Source of the DNA: Gemmatimonadota bacterium
Lineage (GTDB): Bacteria; Gemmatimonadota; Gemmatimonadetes; Longimicrobiales; Gaopeijiaceae
Reading direction: 5' to 3'
Assembly (NCBI GenBank): GCA_009692205.1
Contig: SHZR01000011.1
Span: 1 to 64,000, forward strand
DNA length: 64,000 nt
This document shows positions 34,598 through 44,015 of the stretch, in pieces. The notes under the pieces were generated by a model. The model searched no databases. It worked only from the letters and a program-made list of their open reading frames with translations, and had not been told where the DNA came from. Positions within the stretch are counted from its first letter, which is position 1, and every line of letters starts with the position of its first letter. The translations under genes were made by a program, and so were the position numbers.

Positions 34598-36892
34598 ATG
34601 CCTCGACGGCTGCTGGCCGCTCTCGCGGCCTTCGCATTCGTCACGCCGTCTTTGGCCGCGCAGGCGGTCCCGACGCCGCAGGAGCACTTCGGCTTCGACG
34701 TCGGCGCGGACCGCGAGCTCGCGAACTGGGACGCGCTCACCGCGTACTTCGAGCGGCTCGCGCAGACGAGCCCCCGGTTGACCGTGGACACGCTCGGGCT
34801 TGCGACCGCGGGCAGCCCCTTCGTCATGCTCACGATCACGAGCCCGGCAAATCACGCGCGGATCGAGGAACTCAGGGAGATCCAGCGGAGGCTAGCCGAC
34901 CCTCGCCTGGTGAGCGACGAGTCCGAACTGGAGCGGTTGCTCGACGAGGGCCGGACGATTGTGCTGATCACGCACGGCATCCACGCGACCGAGGTCGGCG
35001 CGAGCCAGATGTCGGCGAGCCTCGCCTACGAGCTCGCGACCTCGAACGAGGAGCGCATCCTCGAGATCTTGGACAACGTGGTCGTCCTGCAGATCCCGTC
35101 CCTGAACCCCGACGGCCTGCAGTGGGTGGCTGACTGGTACAACGAGCACGTGGGCACGGAGTTCGAGGCCTCACCCCTCCCGTGGCTCTACCACTTCTAT
35201 ACCGGTCACGACAACAACCGGGACTGGTACGCGTTCACGCAGGCCGAGACGGTCCTCACCGTCCAGGGTGCGCACAACGCGTGGCACCCCCAAATCGTCC
35301 ACGACGTGCACCAGATGGGCGCCACGGGAGCGCGGATCTTCTTCCCGCCGTACATCGAGCCGTGGGAGCCGAACGTCGACCCGGCGCTGACCACTGCGGT
35401 GAACCAGCTCGGCTCGTATATGGCGGCCGAGCTGACCGCGCAGGGCAAGAAGGGAGTCGTCATCAACGGGGTGTACGACGCCTACAGTCCGAGCCGGGCC
35501 TACATGCACTACCACGGCGGCGCGCGCATCCTGTCCGAGACCGCGTCGGCTGATCTCGCGACCCCAGTGAACATCCCGGCGCGGCGGCTCGGCCCCGGCC
35601 TGAACTACGACGCCCGCCAGAGGTCCTGGAACTTTCCGGAGCCGTGGGAGGGGGGGGCGTGGGGGTTGCCCGACATCGTGGCGTACCAGAAGGCGGGTGC
35701 GCTCGCGCTCCTCACGAATGCCGCGAGGAACCGACGCTACTGGCTCGAGAATTTCTACGGCATCAACCGCCGCGCCGTGGAGAAGTGGGACTCGTGGCCG
35801 GACGCCTGGATCATCCCAGCGGACGAGGAGAACGAAGCGGGGGTGCGGTACGCGCTGCGGAGCCTCGTGATGGCGGATGTGGAGGTGCACCGCGCCGAGG
35901 TCCCGTTCACCGCCGACGGGCTCGACTTCCCTGCGGGTAGCTACGTCATCCCGATGAACCAGCCCTACGCGAGCTTCGCGAACACCATGCTCGAGGTGCA
36001 GCACTACCCCGACCTGCGCGAGTACCCCGGGGGCCCGCCGCTCCGCCCCTACGACGTGACCGCGCACACGCTCGGGTACCTACTCGACTTCGAGGCGATC
36101 GCCGTGGACGGGCCGATCGACGCGAGCCTCTCTCCCCCTATCTCTGTTCCCGACTTCGACTTCCGGCTCCCAGCGCATCTCGTTGGACCGGCCGCTCCCA
36201 GGGTGGCACTCTACAAGTCCTGGCAGGAGCCGATGACCGCGGGCTGGCAGAGATGGGTCTTCGATCAGCACGCGATGCCCTACGACACGCTGCACGACGC
36301 CGACATCCGCGCGGGCGCCCTGGCCAGTTACGACGTGCTCATCTTCCAGTCTCAGGAGCCCAGCTCGATTCGGGACGGGTTCGGACCGGGCGAGGTGCCG
36401 GCTCCGTACGTCGGGGGACTCGCCGGTCAGGGTTCCGACGAAGTAAGGGCCTTCGTGCGCAACGGCGGGCGGGTCGTCGCGGTCGAGGGCGCCACCGAGT
36501 ACGTCGCCGAGCTCTTCGGTCTCGCGGTACGGGACGCGACCTCTCGGCTCTCTGGCAGTGAGTTCTACATCCCGGGCTCCCTCCTGCGGTTGGAGCTGGA
36601 GGCGGGCTCCGAGCTCACCGAAGGCATGCGGTCGGAGGTGGCGGCCTGGTTCTGGGAAGGGAGTCGCGCCTTCGAGGTGAGCGACCCTCGCGTGCGGGTG
36701 GCTGCCCGCTACGGCTCGGGCGACCCGCTGCTCTCCGGCTGGGCGATCGGGGGCCAGCACCTCGAGGGTGAGCCGGCGATCTTGGAGGCCGACCTGGGCC
36801 CCGGCTCCGTTGTTCTCTTCGGGTTCCAACCGAACTACCGGGGCCAGTCGATGGCGACGTGGCCGCTCCTCTTCAACGCGATTCGCAAATGA
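34598..36892 (+). CDS. Secreted M14-family zinc carboxypeptidase, large form
   Basis: The 764-residue product has a clear signal peptide (MPRRLLAALAAFAFVTPSLAAQ, cleaved after AAQ or AQA). The M14 zinc motif HGIHATE (about 126-132), the LNPDG segment, NRDWY (about 207) and HDVHQMG (about 234) follow. The remaining 400 residues include a region resembling class-I amidotransferase-like domains seen in long M14 proteins of environmental bacteria. It trims peptides from the C-terminus outside the cell membrane. Start ATG 34598 is set by the signal peptide. It overlaps the next gene by 4 bp. Confidence 0.9.
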   Translation: MPRRLLAALAAFAFVTPSLAAQAVPTPQEHFGFDVGADRELANWDALTAYFERLAQTSPRLTVDTLGLATAGSPFVMLTITSPANHARIEELREIQRRLADPRLVSDESELERLLDEGRTIVLITHGIHATEVGASQMSASLAYELATSNEERILEILDNVVVLQIPSLNPDGLQWVADWYNEHVGTEFEASPLPWLYHFYTGHDNNRDWYAFTQAETVLTVQGAHNAWHPQIVHDVHQMGATGARIFFPPYIEPWEPNVDPALTTAVNQLGSYMAAELTAQGKKGVVINGVYDAYSPSRAYMHYHGGARILSETASADLATPVNIPARRLGPGLNYDARQRSWNFPEPWEGGAWGLPDIVAYQKAGALALLTNAARNRRYWLENFYGINRRAVEKWDSWPDAWIIPADEENEAGVRYALRSLVMADVEVHRAEVPFTADGLDFPAGSYVIPMNQPYASFANTMLEVQHYPDLREYPGGPPLRPYDVTAHTLGYLLDFEAIAVDGPIDASLSPPISVPDFDFRLPAHLVGPAAPRVALYKSWQEPMTAGWQRWVFDQHAMPYDTLHDADIRAGALASYDVLIFQSQEPSSIRDGFGPGEVPAPYVGGLAGQGSDEVRAFVRNGGRVVAVEGATEYVAELFGLAVRDATSRLSGSEFYIPGSLLRLELEAGSELTEGMRSEVAAWFWEGSRAFEVSDPRVRVAARYGSGDPLLSGWAIGGQHLEGEPAILEADLGPGSVVLFGFQPNYRGQSMATWPLLFNAIRK

Positions 36893-37686
36893 GCGCTGGC
36901 GCAAAACCCTATTGTCCCGACTGCGGTCGCGCTGCGACCGGGAACTTCTGTCAACATTGCGGGGCGAAGCTCGGCGGTCGCTTCTGCAATCAGTGCGGCG
37001 CCAAGGCAGGTCCCGCGGCGGCGTTCTGCAACCAGTGCGGCGCAACGGTCGACGGGGCCGCGGGGGGGCGTAAGGCGGCTGCGGCAGCGGTCGTGGGCGG
37101 CCAGAACCTGCCCTGGTGGATCGCGGGCGTCGCGATGTTCGTGCTGATCGTGGTATTGGGCGTTCGCATGGTGCAGCCGGGCGGACCGTCGGCGCCTGCC
37201 GCTGCCACCGCCCCGGGGGGAGTGCCGGCTGGAACCGGCCAGCCGCCCGACCTCTCGTCGATGACACCGCGAGAAGCGGCGGATAGGCTCTTCGACCGCG
37301 TGATGCGGTCGGTATCCGCAGGCGACTCCACGGCGGCGCAGCAGTTCCTTCCGATGGCGCTCTCAGCCTACGACCGCGCCCAGCCCCTCGACCACGACGG
37401 GCTCTTCCACTTGTCCTTGCTCAACCGGGAGGCAAACAACTTGGACGCCGCGCTCGCCGGAGCGGAGGAGGTCCTCGCCGCCGAGCCGAACCACCTGCTG
37501 GCACTCAGCGCGGCCGCGGAAGCAGCTATCGATCTCGGCCGTCTCGATGACGCCGCAGGGTATTTCGGAAGGCTCGTCGAAGTGTATCCGCAGGAGTCCA
37601 CTCGCGCCCTGCCCGAGTACGAGGGGCACGCGAACCTGATGGAGTCCGCACGCGTCGCCGCGGAAGCGTTCCTGGCGGCTCGCTGA
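36889..37686 (+). CDS. Zinc-ribbon membrane protein with TPR-like C-terminus
   Basis: The 265-residue protein opens with four CxxC pairs (Cys9/12, 21/24, 33/36, 47/50), two double zinc ribbons, then a membrane segment (WWIAGVAMFVLIVVLGV), a Pro/Ala/Gly-rich linker and a C-terminal domain with TPR-like helices (LFHLSLLNREANNLDAALAGAEEVL, ALSAAAEAAIDLGRLDDAAGYFGRLVEV). The ribbons would be cytoplasmic and the TPR part periplasmic. It overlaps the M14 gene (ATGA), which suggests a linked role, perhaps in export or quality control. No enzymatic motif is seen. Confidence 0.82.
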   Translation: MSAGAKPYCPDCGRAATGNFCQHCGAKLGGRFCNQCGAKAGPAAAFCNQCGATVDGAAGGRKAAAAAVVGGQNLPWWIAGVAMFVLIVVLGVRMVQPGGPSAPAAATAPGGVPAGTGQPPDLSSMTPREAADRLFDRVMRSVSAGDSTAAQQFLPMALSAYDRAQPLDHDGLFHLSLLNREANNLDAALAGAEEVLAAEPNHLLALSAAAEAAIDLGRLDDAAGYFGRLVEVYPQESTRALPEYEGHANLMESARVAAEAFLAAR

Positions 37687-37709
37687 GGGCGAGCGACGCA
37701 CGCACACGC

Positions 37710-38714
37710 ATGCGTGTATTCCTGACCGGTGGCACGGGCCTCTTAGGGTCCCATCTCGCGCATGAGCTGCGCGCGCACGGCCACGAAGTGGTCGCCTTGC
37801 ACCGCAGGACGGCGGACACAGTCATCCTCGAGGAGTGCGAGTGCGAGCTCGTGGAGGGCGACATCAGAGACGAGGCCGAAGCGCTCACGCCGCTGATGGA
37901 GGGGTGCTCGCACGTCCTGCACGGGGGCGCGCTCGTGTACGGCGGCGGCTCGTGGCCACGGGTGCGTGCCGTGAACGTCGACGGAACCAGAAACGTCCTC
38001 ACGGCGGCGCGCAGGGCGGGCATCGGCCACGCGGTGCACGTCTCGTCGGTGGCCGTGTACGGCAGCGCCCCTGGGCCGGTGGACGAGTCGACTCCGACCG
38101 ACTCCGACCTCGCGCCGGGCGACCTCTACGCGCGCTCGAAGCGAGAAGCGGAGGAGGTCGCTCGCGGCATCGAGGAAAAGCGAGGACTCCCGGTCACCAT
38201 CGTCCGTCCGGCCGCGGTATACGGCGAGCGCGATCGACTGATGGCGCCCGCCATTCGCGATCTCTTGCGCCTCCCCGTGGTGCCGCTCTTCGGACCCGCG
38301 ACGAACGCGCTGCCCGTGGTATACGCCGGCAACGTGGCGGTGGCGATTCGCCTGGCGCTGGAGAAGGGCAGCGGTGGCGCGACGTACGATATCGGACTCG
38401 ATCACCCGTTGAATCAGCGCGAGCTCATGGAGTGGCTTGCCGCCGGTCTTGGGAGGACGCCCCGGTTCGTGACGCTGCCGGGGCCGCTGGTGCGCAGGTC
38501 GGGTGAGCTGCTCGCGGGGCTCGGACTCCGCACGCCAGGCGCCAAGCACCTGCCGATCAACCGGCTCACCCAGCTCGCGCTCAGCGAGAACCCCTACCTG
38601 TCGAACCGCATCCGGTCGGAGCTTGGTTGGGACCCGCCTCACACGCACCGCCAGGCGTTGGAGCGGACGGGGCGATGGCTCGCCCATCGCGGGCGAAGGC
38701 CGAAGAGTCCATGA
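37710..38714 (+). CDS. NAD-dependent epimerase/dehydratase family protein
   Basis: The 334-residue extended short-chain dehydrogenase has the nucleotide motif TGGTGLLGSHLAHEL (6-20), the catalytic Ser in VSSVAVYG and YARSKREAEE with the YxxxK pair, plus the PAAVYGERDR substrate loop. Substrate may be a nucleotide sugar or a sterol/flavonoid-type carbonyl; the sequence does not decide. It follows the zinc-ribbon gene by 23 bp and overlaps the LOG gene (ATGA). Confidence 0.88.
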   Translation: MRVFLTGGTGLLGSHLAHELRAHGHEVVALHRRTADTVILEECECELVEGDIRDEAEALTPLMEGCSHVLHGGALVYGGGSWPRVRAVNVDGTRNVLTAARRAGIGHAVHVSSVAVYGSAPGPVDESTPTDSDLAPGDLYARSKREAEEVARGIEEKRGLPVTIVRPAAVYGERDRLMAPAIRDLLRLPVVPLFGPATNALPVVYAGNVAVAIRLALEKGSGGATYDIGLDHPLNQRELMEWLAAGLGRTPRFVTLPGPLVRRSGELLAGLGLRTPGAKHLPINRLTQLALSENPYLSNRIRSELGWDPPHTHRQALERTGRWLAHRGRRPKSP

Positions 38715-39466
38715 GAGATCCCCAGGCCCCGAAGCCGGAGTCTTCGCATGCGCCCCATACGCCGCACGCGCGTCCGACGGAGGACGAGCGGCTTCTCGAG
38801 AGCGTGGAGGACATCCGCACGATCGGGAAGGACGCGTGGCGCGTCTTCCGGATCATGGGCGAGTTCGTCGAGGGCTTCGAGGAGATGTCCCAGATCGGGC
38901 ACGCGGTGGCGGTGTTCGGCTCCGCGCGGACGGGTCCGGACGACCCGATCTATGGTGCGTGCGTGGAGACGACGCGCCGCTTGGGCAAGGCGGGCTTCTC
39001 CATCATCACGGGTGGTGGGCCCGGCATCATGGAGGCGGCCAACCAGGGCGCGAGGTTGGCCGGAGTGAAGTCGGTCGGATGCAACATCGAGCTTCCGTTC
39101 GAGCAGCGGACCAACGACTTCCTCGACGTGTCGATCGACTTCCGGTACTTCTTCGTCCGCAAGACGATGTTCGTGAAATACGCCGAGGCGTTCGTGATCT
39201 TCCCAGGGGGATTCGGCACCCTGGATGAGCTCTTCGAGGCGCTGACCCTCATCCAAACCAACAAAGTCCACGACTTCCCGGTCATTCTTTTCGGCTCGAG
39301 CTACTGGTCGGGCCTGCTGGAGTGGATCGAGGGGACGATGGTGGCCGAGGGGAAGATCGACCGGAGGGATCTTGCCCTCCTGCATGTTACGGATGACCCG
39401 GCCGAGGCCACAGACCACATTGTCCGGCGCCACCGCGAGCGGCAGGAGCGAGTGCACCGCCCGTGA
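38711..39466 (+). CDS. LOG-family protein (nucleoside 5'-monophosphate phosphoribohydrolase)
   Basis: The 251-residue product has the LOG motif PGGFGTLDE and the Rossmann loop TGGGPGIMEAANQGA. The family releases a free base from nucleoside monophosphates; in plants this makes cytokinins, in bacteria it serves nucleotide turnover. The N-terminal 45 residues are a polar extension rich in Pro and His. ATG 38711 overlaps the epimerase stop. A terminator-like hairpin lies 28 bp downstream. Confidence 0.9.
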   Translation: MRDPQAPKPESSHAPHTPHARPTEDERLLESVEDIRTIGKDAWRVFRIMGEFVEGFEEMSQIGHAVAVFGSARTGPDDPIYGACVETTRRLGKAGFSIITGGGPGIMEAANQGARLAGVKSVGCNIELPFEQRTNDFLDVSIDFRYFFVRKTMFVKYAEAFVIFPGGFGTLDELFEALTLIQTNKVHDFPVILFGSSYWSGLLEWIEGTMVAEGKIDRRDLALLHVTDDPAEATDHIVRRHRERQERVHRP

Positions 39467-39494
39467 CGAGGAGGGCCCGTGGGGTTGTGAGGCT

Positions 39495-39513
39495 CCCTCT
39501 GGAGGGTTTTTTT
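39495..39513 (+). terminator. Rho-independent terminator-like element after the LOG gene
   Basis: A short hairpin CCCT-CTGG-AGGG (39495-39506) is followed directly by seven T (39507-39513). The stem is short, but the uninterrupted T-run is striking in this GC-rich sequence. It separates the peptidase/epimerase/LOG unit from lipA-pdh. Confidence 0.6.
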
Positions 39514-39520
39514 CCTAGCC

Positions 39521-39542
39521 CTCGGCCCCGAAACGGGCCGGG
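39521..39542 (+). other. GC-rich hairpin in the lipA leader
   Basis: CTCGGCCC (39521-39528) pairs with GGGCCGGG (39535-39542), with one T-G pair, around the loop CGAAAC. It lies right after the T-run terminator and 30 bp before the lipA start. It may strengthen the terminator or shape the lipA leader. Confidence 0.5.
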
Positions 39543-39572
39543 GACCGACGCGACGAACGAGGTGAGACGTAC

Positions 39573-40673
39573 TTGGACATAGAGCTACTGCCACCCGGAG
39601 GGTACGCTCCAGCCGGAAAGGACACCGGCCTGGTGACACCCAAAGGGAGCTCGAGAATCCGGGCGCACGAGGGGCTCGCGACCCTGGAGTTGCGCGCGCG
39701 TAAGCCCGAGTGGCTGAAGGTGCGCTCGCCCGGCGGGGCCAACTATCTACGGCTCCAGCGGATGATGAGGGACGGCGGGCTCCACACGGTGTGCGAGGAG
39801 GCCGGCTGCCCCAACATCGGCGAGTGTTGGGAGGCCGGCACGGCCACGTTCATGATCTTGGGCGACGTGTGCACGCGCGCCTGCAAGTACTGCGGCGTGG
39901 CGCACGGGCTCCCGACGGAGCTCGATCTCGACGAGCCCCGCCGCGTGGCCGAGGCCGTCGCCCGGCTGGAGCTCGAGCACGTCGTGATCACGAGCGTGAA
40001 TCGGGACGAGCTGGCCGATGGGGGCGCGGCGATCTACGCCGAGACGATCACCCGCATCCGGAGCGCGTTGCCGGGCTGCTCGGTCGAGGTCCTGGTGCCG
40101 GATTTCAAGGGGAGCGAGGAAGCCCTGGCCACGGTCGTCCGGGCCAAGCCGGCGATCCTCGGCCACAATCTGGAGACGGTCGAGCGGCTGCACCCGGAGG
40201 TGCGGCCCGGCGGCCGCTACTGGCGCTCGATCTCGTATCTCGGCGCTGTGAAGCGCCTCGACCCCGGCATGCTCACCAAGACGGGTATCATCCTGGGGAT
40301 GGGCGAGCAGCCCGAGGAGATCCGCCAGGCGATGAGCGACCTGCGCGAGGCCGCTGTGGACATTTTGACGCTCGGACAGTACCTGAGGCCGTCAGCGCAG
40401 CACATTCCCGTGGCCCGCTGGGTCACGCCCGACGAGTTCGCGACGTGGAAGCGCGTCGGTGAGGAAGAGTTGGGATTCAAGCACGTGGAGTCAGGACCGT
40501 TGGTGAGATCTAGCTATCATGCCAAGGAGCAGGCGCGCGAGGTGGAGGCCGGTGGGCCGGGGCGCGTCCAGGAGATCCTGGAGGCCGACCTGCGGGCCCC
40601 CGGAGAGTTGCCACCAACGGAGCTCGTGCAGATCGAGCTCCAGCGCGCCGTGCACGTACGAGGGAGAGCCTGA
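39573..40673 (+). CDS. lipA: Lipoyl synthase
   Basis: LipA is the radical-SAM enzyme that inserts two sulfurs into protein-bound octanoate. The 366-residue product has the auxiliary cluster cysteines C74, C79, C85 (CEEAGCPNIGEC) and the radical-SAM CTRACKYC (C100, C104, C107). The C-terminus has the conserved GPLVRSSYHA with its Ser ligand, then an extension of about 45 residues beyond the usual end. Start is TTG 39573, the first in-frame start after the leader hairpin. It is placed directly ahead of pdhA (1 bp gap), so the enzyme is made together with the E2 substrate it matures. Confidence 0.94.
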   Translation: MDIELLPPGGYAPAGKDTGLVTPKGSSRIRAHEGLATLELRARKPEWLKVRSPGGANYLRLQRMMRDGGLHTVCEEAGCPNIGECWEAGTATFMILGDVCTRACKYCGVAHGLPTELDLDEPRRVAEAVARLELEHVVITSVNRDELADGGAAIYAETITRIRSALPGCSVEVLVPDFKGSEEALATVVRAKPAILGHNLETVERLHPEVRPGGRYWRSISYLGAVKRLDPGMLTKTGIILGMGEQPEEIRQAMSDLREAAVDILTLGQYLRPSAQHIPVARWVTPDEFATWKRVGEEELGFKHVESGPLVRSSYHAKEQAREVEAGGPGRVQEILEADLRAPGELPPTELVQIELQRAVHVRGRA

Positions 40674-40674
40674 C

Positions 40675-41742
40675 GTGACCGATACGAAGACCAGGAAGGG
40701 CACCGGAAAGCCGGAGGTGCTGAAGCCCTACGGCGTGAGCGCGGAGCTGGCTCTGGAGCTGATGCAGGAGATGCTCCTCTACCGCCGCTTCGAAGAGAAG
40801 GCCGAGGAGGCCTACGCGATCGGGAAGATCGGCGGCTTCTGCCACCTTCACATCGGGCAGGAGGGCGCGTGCGCGGGGACCCTCAAGGCGCTGCGGGAGG
40901 ACGACTACGTCATCAGCGCCTATCGGGAGCACACGCTTGCGATCGCGAAGGGCGTGACGCCCAACGCGGTCATGGCAGAGCTCTACGGACGCATTGGCGG
41001 CGCGTCGGGCGGCAAGGGCGGCTCGATGCACATCTTCGGCACACACGTGCGGTTCATGGGTGGCCACGGCATCGTAGGCGCACAGGTGCCGCTCGCCACC
41101 GGTTTCGCGTGGAAGATCAAATATCGCGCGGAGGATAGCGTCGCCGTCTGCTTCATGGGTGACGCGGCCGTGAACCAAGGCGCGTTCCACGAGTCGCTGA
41201 ACATGGCCTCGGTGTGGGAGTTGCCCGTCATCTTCGTGGTCGAGAACAACCAGTACGGCATGGGCACGGCGTTCGACCGAGTCTCGACGACAGACATGCA
41301 GCAGAAGTCGGCTGCGCACGGCGTCCCGGCGACGTCGGTGGATGGCCAGGACGTCCTCGCAACGTATGCGCTCTTCCGCGAGCTCGTGCAGGAAGTACGC
41401 GACGGGGCCGGGCCGAAATTCGTCAACCTCGAGACGTATCGGTTCCGCGGTCACTCGATGTCCGACCCCGTGTCGGGCACGTATCGCCCCACCGAAGAGG
41501 TCGAGCGTCGCAAGAAGGAGGACGATCCGATCGTGGTGCTCCGTGACAAGCTGTTCGCGGGGGGCCTGCTCGATCAGGCCGGACTCCAGGAGATGGACGC
41601 AACGGCACGCAAGATCGCGAGCGAGGCAGCCGATTTCGCCGAGAACTCGCCGGTTCCCGGACCGGAGAACCTGTACCGCAACGTGTGGGCCGAAGTGAAC
41701 CCGCACGGACGCCTGTTCTTCGACGGACGTAGGCGCGACTGA
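40675..41742 (+). CDS. pdhA: Pyruvate dehydrogenase E1 component, alpha subunit
   Basis: With E1 beta it decarboxylates pyruvate using thiamine diphosphate. The 355-residue product has the substrate loop GGSMHIF, the ThDP motif GDAAVNQGAFHESLN...ENNQYGMGT, and the phosphorylation-loop-like YRFRGHSMSDP. GTG 40675 is 1 bp after the lipA stop and has AGGGAGAG upstream. Similar alpha subunits serve branched-chain or acetoin dehydrogenases, but the HIFGTHV and YRFRGHSMSD blocks fit PdhA best. Confidence 0.93.
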   Translation: MTDTKTRKGTGKPEVLKPYGVSAELALELMQEMLLYRRFEEKAEEAYAIGKIGGFCHLHIGQEGACAGTLKALREDDYVISAYREHTLAIAKGVTPNAVMAELYGRIGGASGGKGGSMHIFGTHVRFMGGHGIVGAQVPLATGFAWKIKYRAEDSVAVCFMGDAAVNQGAFHESLNMASVWELPVIFVVENNQYGMGTAFDRVSTTDMQQKSAAHGVPATSVDGQDVLATYALFRELVQEVRDGAGPKFVNLETYRFRGHSMSDPVSGTYRPTEEVERRKKEDDPIVVLRDKLFAGGLLDQAGLQEMDATARKIASEAADFAENSPVPGPENLYRNVWAEVNPHGRLFFDGRRRD

Positions 41743-42722
41743 TGGCCGTTATGACCTACCGGGAGGCGCTCAATCAGGCGCTGCGCGAAGAGATGCGGCG
41801 GGACCCGGACGTCTTCCTCATGGGCGAGGAGGTCGCCGAATACGACGGCGCTTACAAGGTGAGCAAGGGACTGCTCGGCGAGTTCGGACCGCAACGCGTG
41901 GTCGACTCCCCGATCAGCGAGCTCGGGTTCGCCGGCCTCGGCGTCGGAGCTGCGATGGTCGGCCTCAGGCCGGTCATCGAGTTCATGACGTTCAACTTCG
42001 CTCACCTCGCGCTCGACCAGATCCTCAACAACGCAACGAAGCTGCACTACATGTCGGATGGGCAGTTCGACATTCCGATCGTCTTCCGTGGGCCCACCGG
42101 AGCCGCGCTCCAGTTGGCCGCCCAGCACTCGCAGGCGTGCGAGACGTACTACTCCCACGCGCCCGGCTGCAAAGTGGTCACGCCGGGCACGCCCGCGGAT
42201 GCGAAGGGCCTGCTCAAGGCGGCGATCCGGGACGACGACCCGGTGATCTTCATGGAGGGCGAACTCCTCTACAACATGAAGGGTGAGGTGCCGGACGACG
42301 AGGACTTCGTCATTCCGCTCGGCGTGGCGGACCTCAAGCGCGAGGGCTCGGACGTCTCGATCATCACGCACGGCAAGATGATCCACGTGGCGCTGGCTGC
42401 GGCTTCCAAGCTCCAAAAGGACGGCGTGGAGGCAGACGTGCTCGACCTGCGGACCATCCGGCCTCTCGACATGGACGCCATCCTCGCTACGGTCGCGAAG
42501 ACCAACCGGGTAGTGTACCTCGAAGAGGGATGGCCGTACGCGGGCACCGGAGCCCAGATCGTCTCGATGATCCAGGAGGAGGCTTTCGACCACCTGGATG
42601 CGCCTATATTGCGGGTGACGCAAGCCGACATTCCCATGCCGTACGCCAAGAACCTCGAGATGCTGGCCAAGCCGTCGGCTGAGCTCGTCGTCGAGGCGTG
42701 CAACAAGGTGCTCTACAGATGA
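41742..42722 (+). CDS. pdhB: Pyruvate dehydrogenase E1 component, beta subunit
   Basis: The 326-residue E1 beta has MTYREALNQALREEM, LMGEEVAEYDGAYKVSKGL, VDSPISELGFAGLGVGAA and the conserved HSQACE and LEEGWPYAGTGAQI. It forms the heterotetramer with E1 alpha. The start codon shares one base with the pdhA stop (TGATG), so translation is coupled. E2 follows after 21 bp. Confidence 0.95.
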   Translation: MAVMTYREALNQALREEMRRDPDVFLMGEEVAEYDGAYKVSKGLLGEFGPQRVVDSPISELGFAGLGVGAAMVGLRPVIEFMTFNFAHLALDQILNNATKLHYMSDGQFDIPIVFRGPTGAALQLAAQHSQACETYYSHAPGCKVVTPGTPADAKGLLKAAIRDDDPVIFMEGELLYNMKGEVPDDEDFVIPLGVADLKREGSDVSIITHGKMIHVALAAASKLQKDGVEADVLDLRTIRPLDMDAILATVAKTNRVVYLEEGWPYAGTGAQIVSMIQEEAFDHLDAPILRVTQADIPMPYAKNLEMLAKPSAELVVEACNKVLYR

Positions 42723-42743
42723 CGCAGCTCGGGGTGGCCTGAC

Positions 42744-44003
42744 GTGGCGACCAAGGTCCACATGGAGGCGCTCTCTCCGACCATGGATGAGGGCCAACTC
42801 GTGCAGTGGCTCCGGTCGGAGGGCGACCAGGTGGCGAGCGGGGACGTGCTCGCCGAAATCGAGACCGACAAGGCCACCATGGAGCTCGTCGCCCGTGGCG
42901 ACGGCATCCTGCGGAAGATCTTCGTGGGCGCGGGCGGCGTGGCGCCGGTCGGCTCCGTCATCGCGGTGATCGCGGGCAAGGACGAAGACATCTCCTCGAT
43001 CCAGGGCCCCGCGGGCGGCGCGGGGGGCGCTGTCGTCGCCAAGCCGGCGCAGGAGGCGGTCCGCGTGGAAGGCGCGCCGGTCCGTGCACCCGCAGCGCGC
43101 ACCGCTCCCGCGCCTGCCGCCGTGGAAGCCATCGGGAACGGAGGCCGCGTGAAGGCATCACCGCTCGCACGCCGGCTGGCCGAGGACATGGGGGTGGACA
43201 TCTCCCGCGTGCAGGGGTCTGGGCCGGGTGGGCGCGTGGTGAAGCGCGACATCGAGGCCGCGAAGACTGCGGGAGTACCCGCTCCGTCCGTGACGGTGTG
43301 GATTCCGGACGAGGCCGAGTACCAGGACGTGCCCACGTCGCAGATGCGCAAGACGATAGCCAAGCGTCTCGCTACGTCGATCGGGCCGGTCCCGACGTTC
43401 TACCTCACAGTGGACGTGGACATGTCGCGGGTGATCGAGGCTCGCGCGAGCATCAACGCGATGCTCGAGGCCGAAGGGCTGAAGGTCTCGATCAACGACA
43501 TCGTGCTGAAGGCAGTCGCCGCGGCGCTCCGTCGTCACCCCGAGTGCAACGCGCAGTGGCACGACGGCTTCGTGCGCCGCTTCAACTCGGTACACCTGGG
43601 CGTAGCGGTCGCGATCGACGACGGGCTGATCACCCCGGTGGTGAAGAACGCGCACGCCAAGGGCATCGCGCAGATGAGCGCAGAAGTGCGCGAACTCGCG
43701 GGTCGCGCTCGCGAGCGGAAGCTCGTGCCCGAGGAGTACACGGGCTCTACCTTCTCGGTCTCGAATCTCGGGATGCTCGGCATCCACGAGTTCACCGCGA
43801 TCATCAACCCGCCGGAGGCCGGCATCCTGGCGATCGGGGCGATGGAAGAAACGCCTGTGGTCATCGACGGCGCCGTCACCGTGCGACCGCGCATGCGCAT
43901 CACGATGAGTTGCGACCACCGCGTGATCGACGGCGCGCTGGGCGCGCGTTACCTACAGACGCTCCGCGCGATGCTCGAGGAGCCGACCGCGATCCTGCTG
44001 TAG
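42744..44003 (+). CDS. pdhC: Pyruvate dehydrogenase E2 (dihydrolipoyl acetyltransferase)
   Basis: E2 passes the acetyl group to CoA. The 419-residue product has one lipoyl domain (1-80; lipoyl Lys43 in ETDKATME), an Ala/Pro linker, an E3/E1-binding domain (KASPLARRLAEDMGVD...GPGGRVVKRDI) and the catalytic domain with DHRVIDGALGARYL holding the active His and Asp. Start GTG 42744. It completes lipA-pdhA-pdhB-pdhC. The E3 gene, lpdA, is 14 kb away at 58199. Confidence 0.95.
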   Translation: MATKVHMEALSPTMDEGQLVQWLRSEGDQVASGDVLAEIETDKATMELVARGDGILRKIFVGAGGVAPVGSVIAVIAGKDEDISSIQGPAGGAGGAVVAKPAQEAVRVEGAPVRAPAARTAPAPAAVEAIGNGGRVKASPLARRLAEDMGVDISRVQGSGPGGRVVKRDIEAAKTAGVPAPSVTVWIPDEAEYQDVPTSQMRKTIAKRLATSIGPVPTFYLTVDVDMSRVIEARASINAMLEAEGLKVSINDIVLKAVAAALRRHPECNAQWHDGFVRRFNSVHLGVAVAIDDGLITPVVKNAHAKGIAQMSAEVRELAGRARERKLVPEEYTGSTFSVSNLGMLGIHEFTAIINPPEAGILAIGAMEETPVVIDGAVTVRPRMRITMSCDHRVIDGALGARYLQTLRAMLEEPTAILL

Positions 44004-44015
44004 GGTCGGGAGCGG

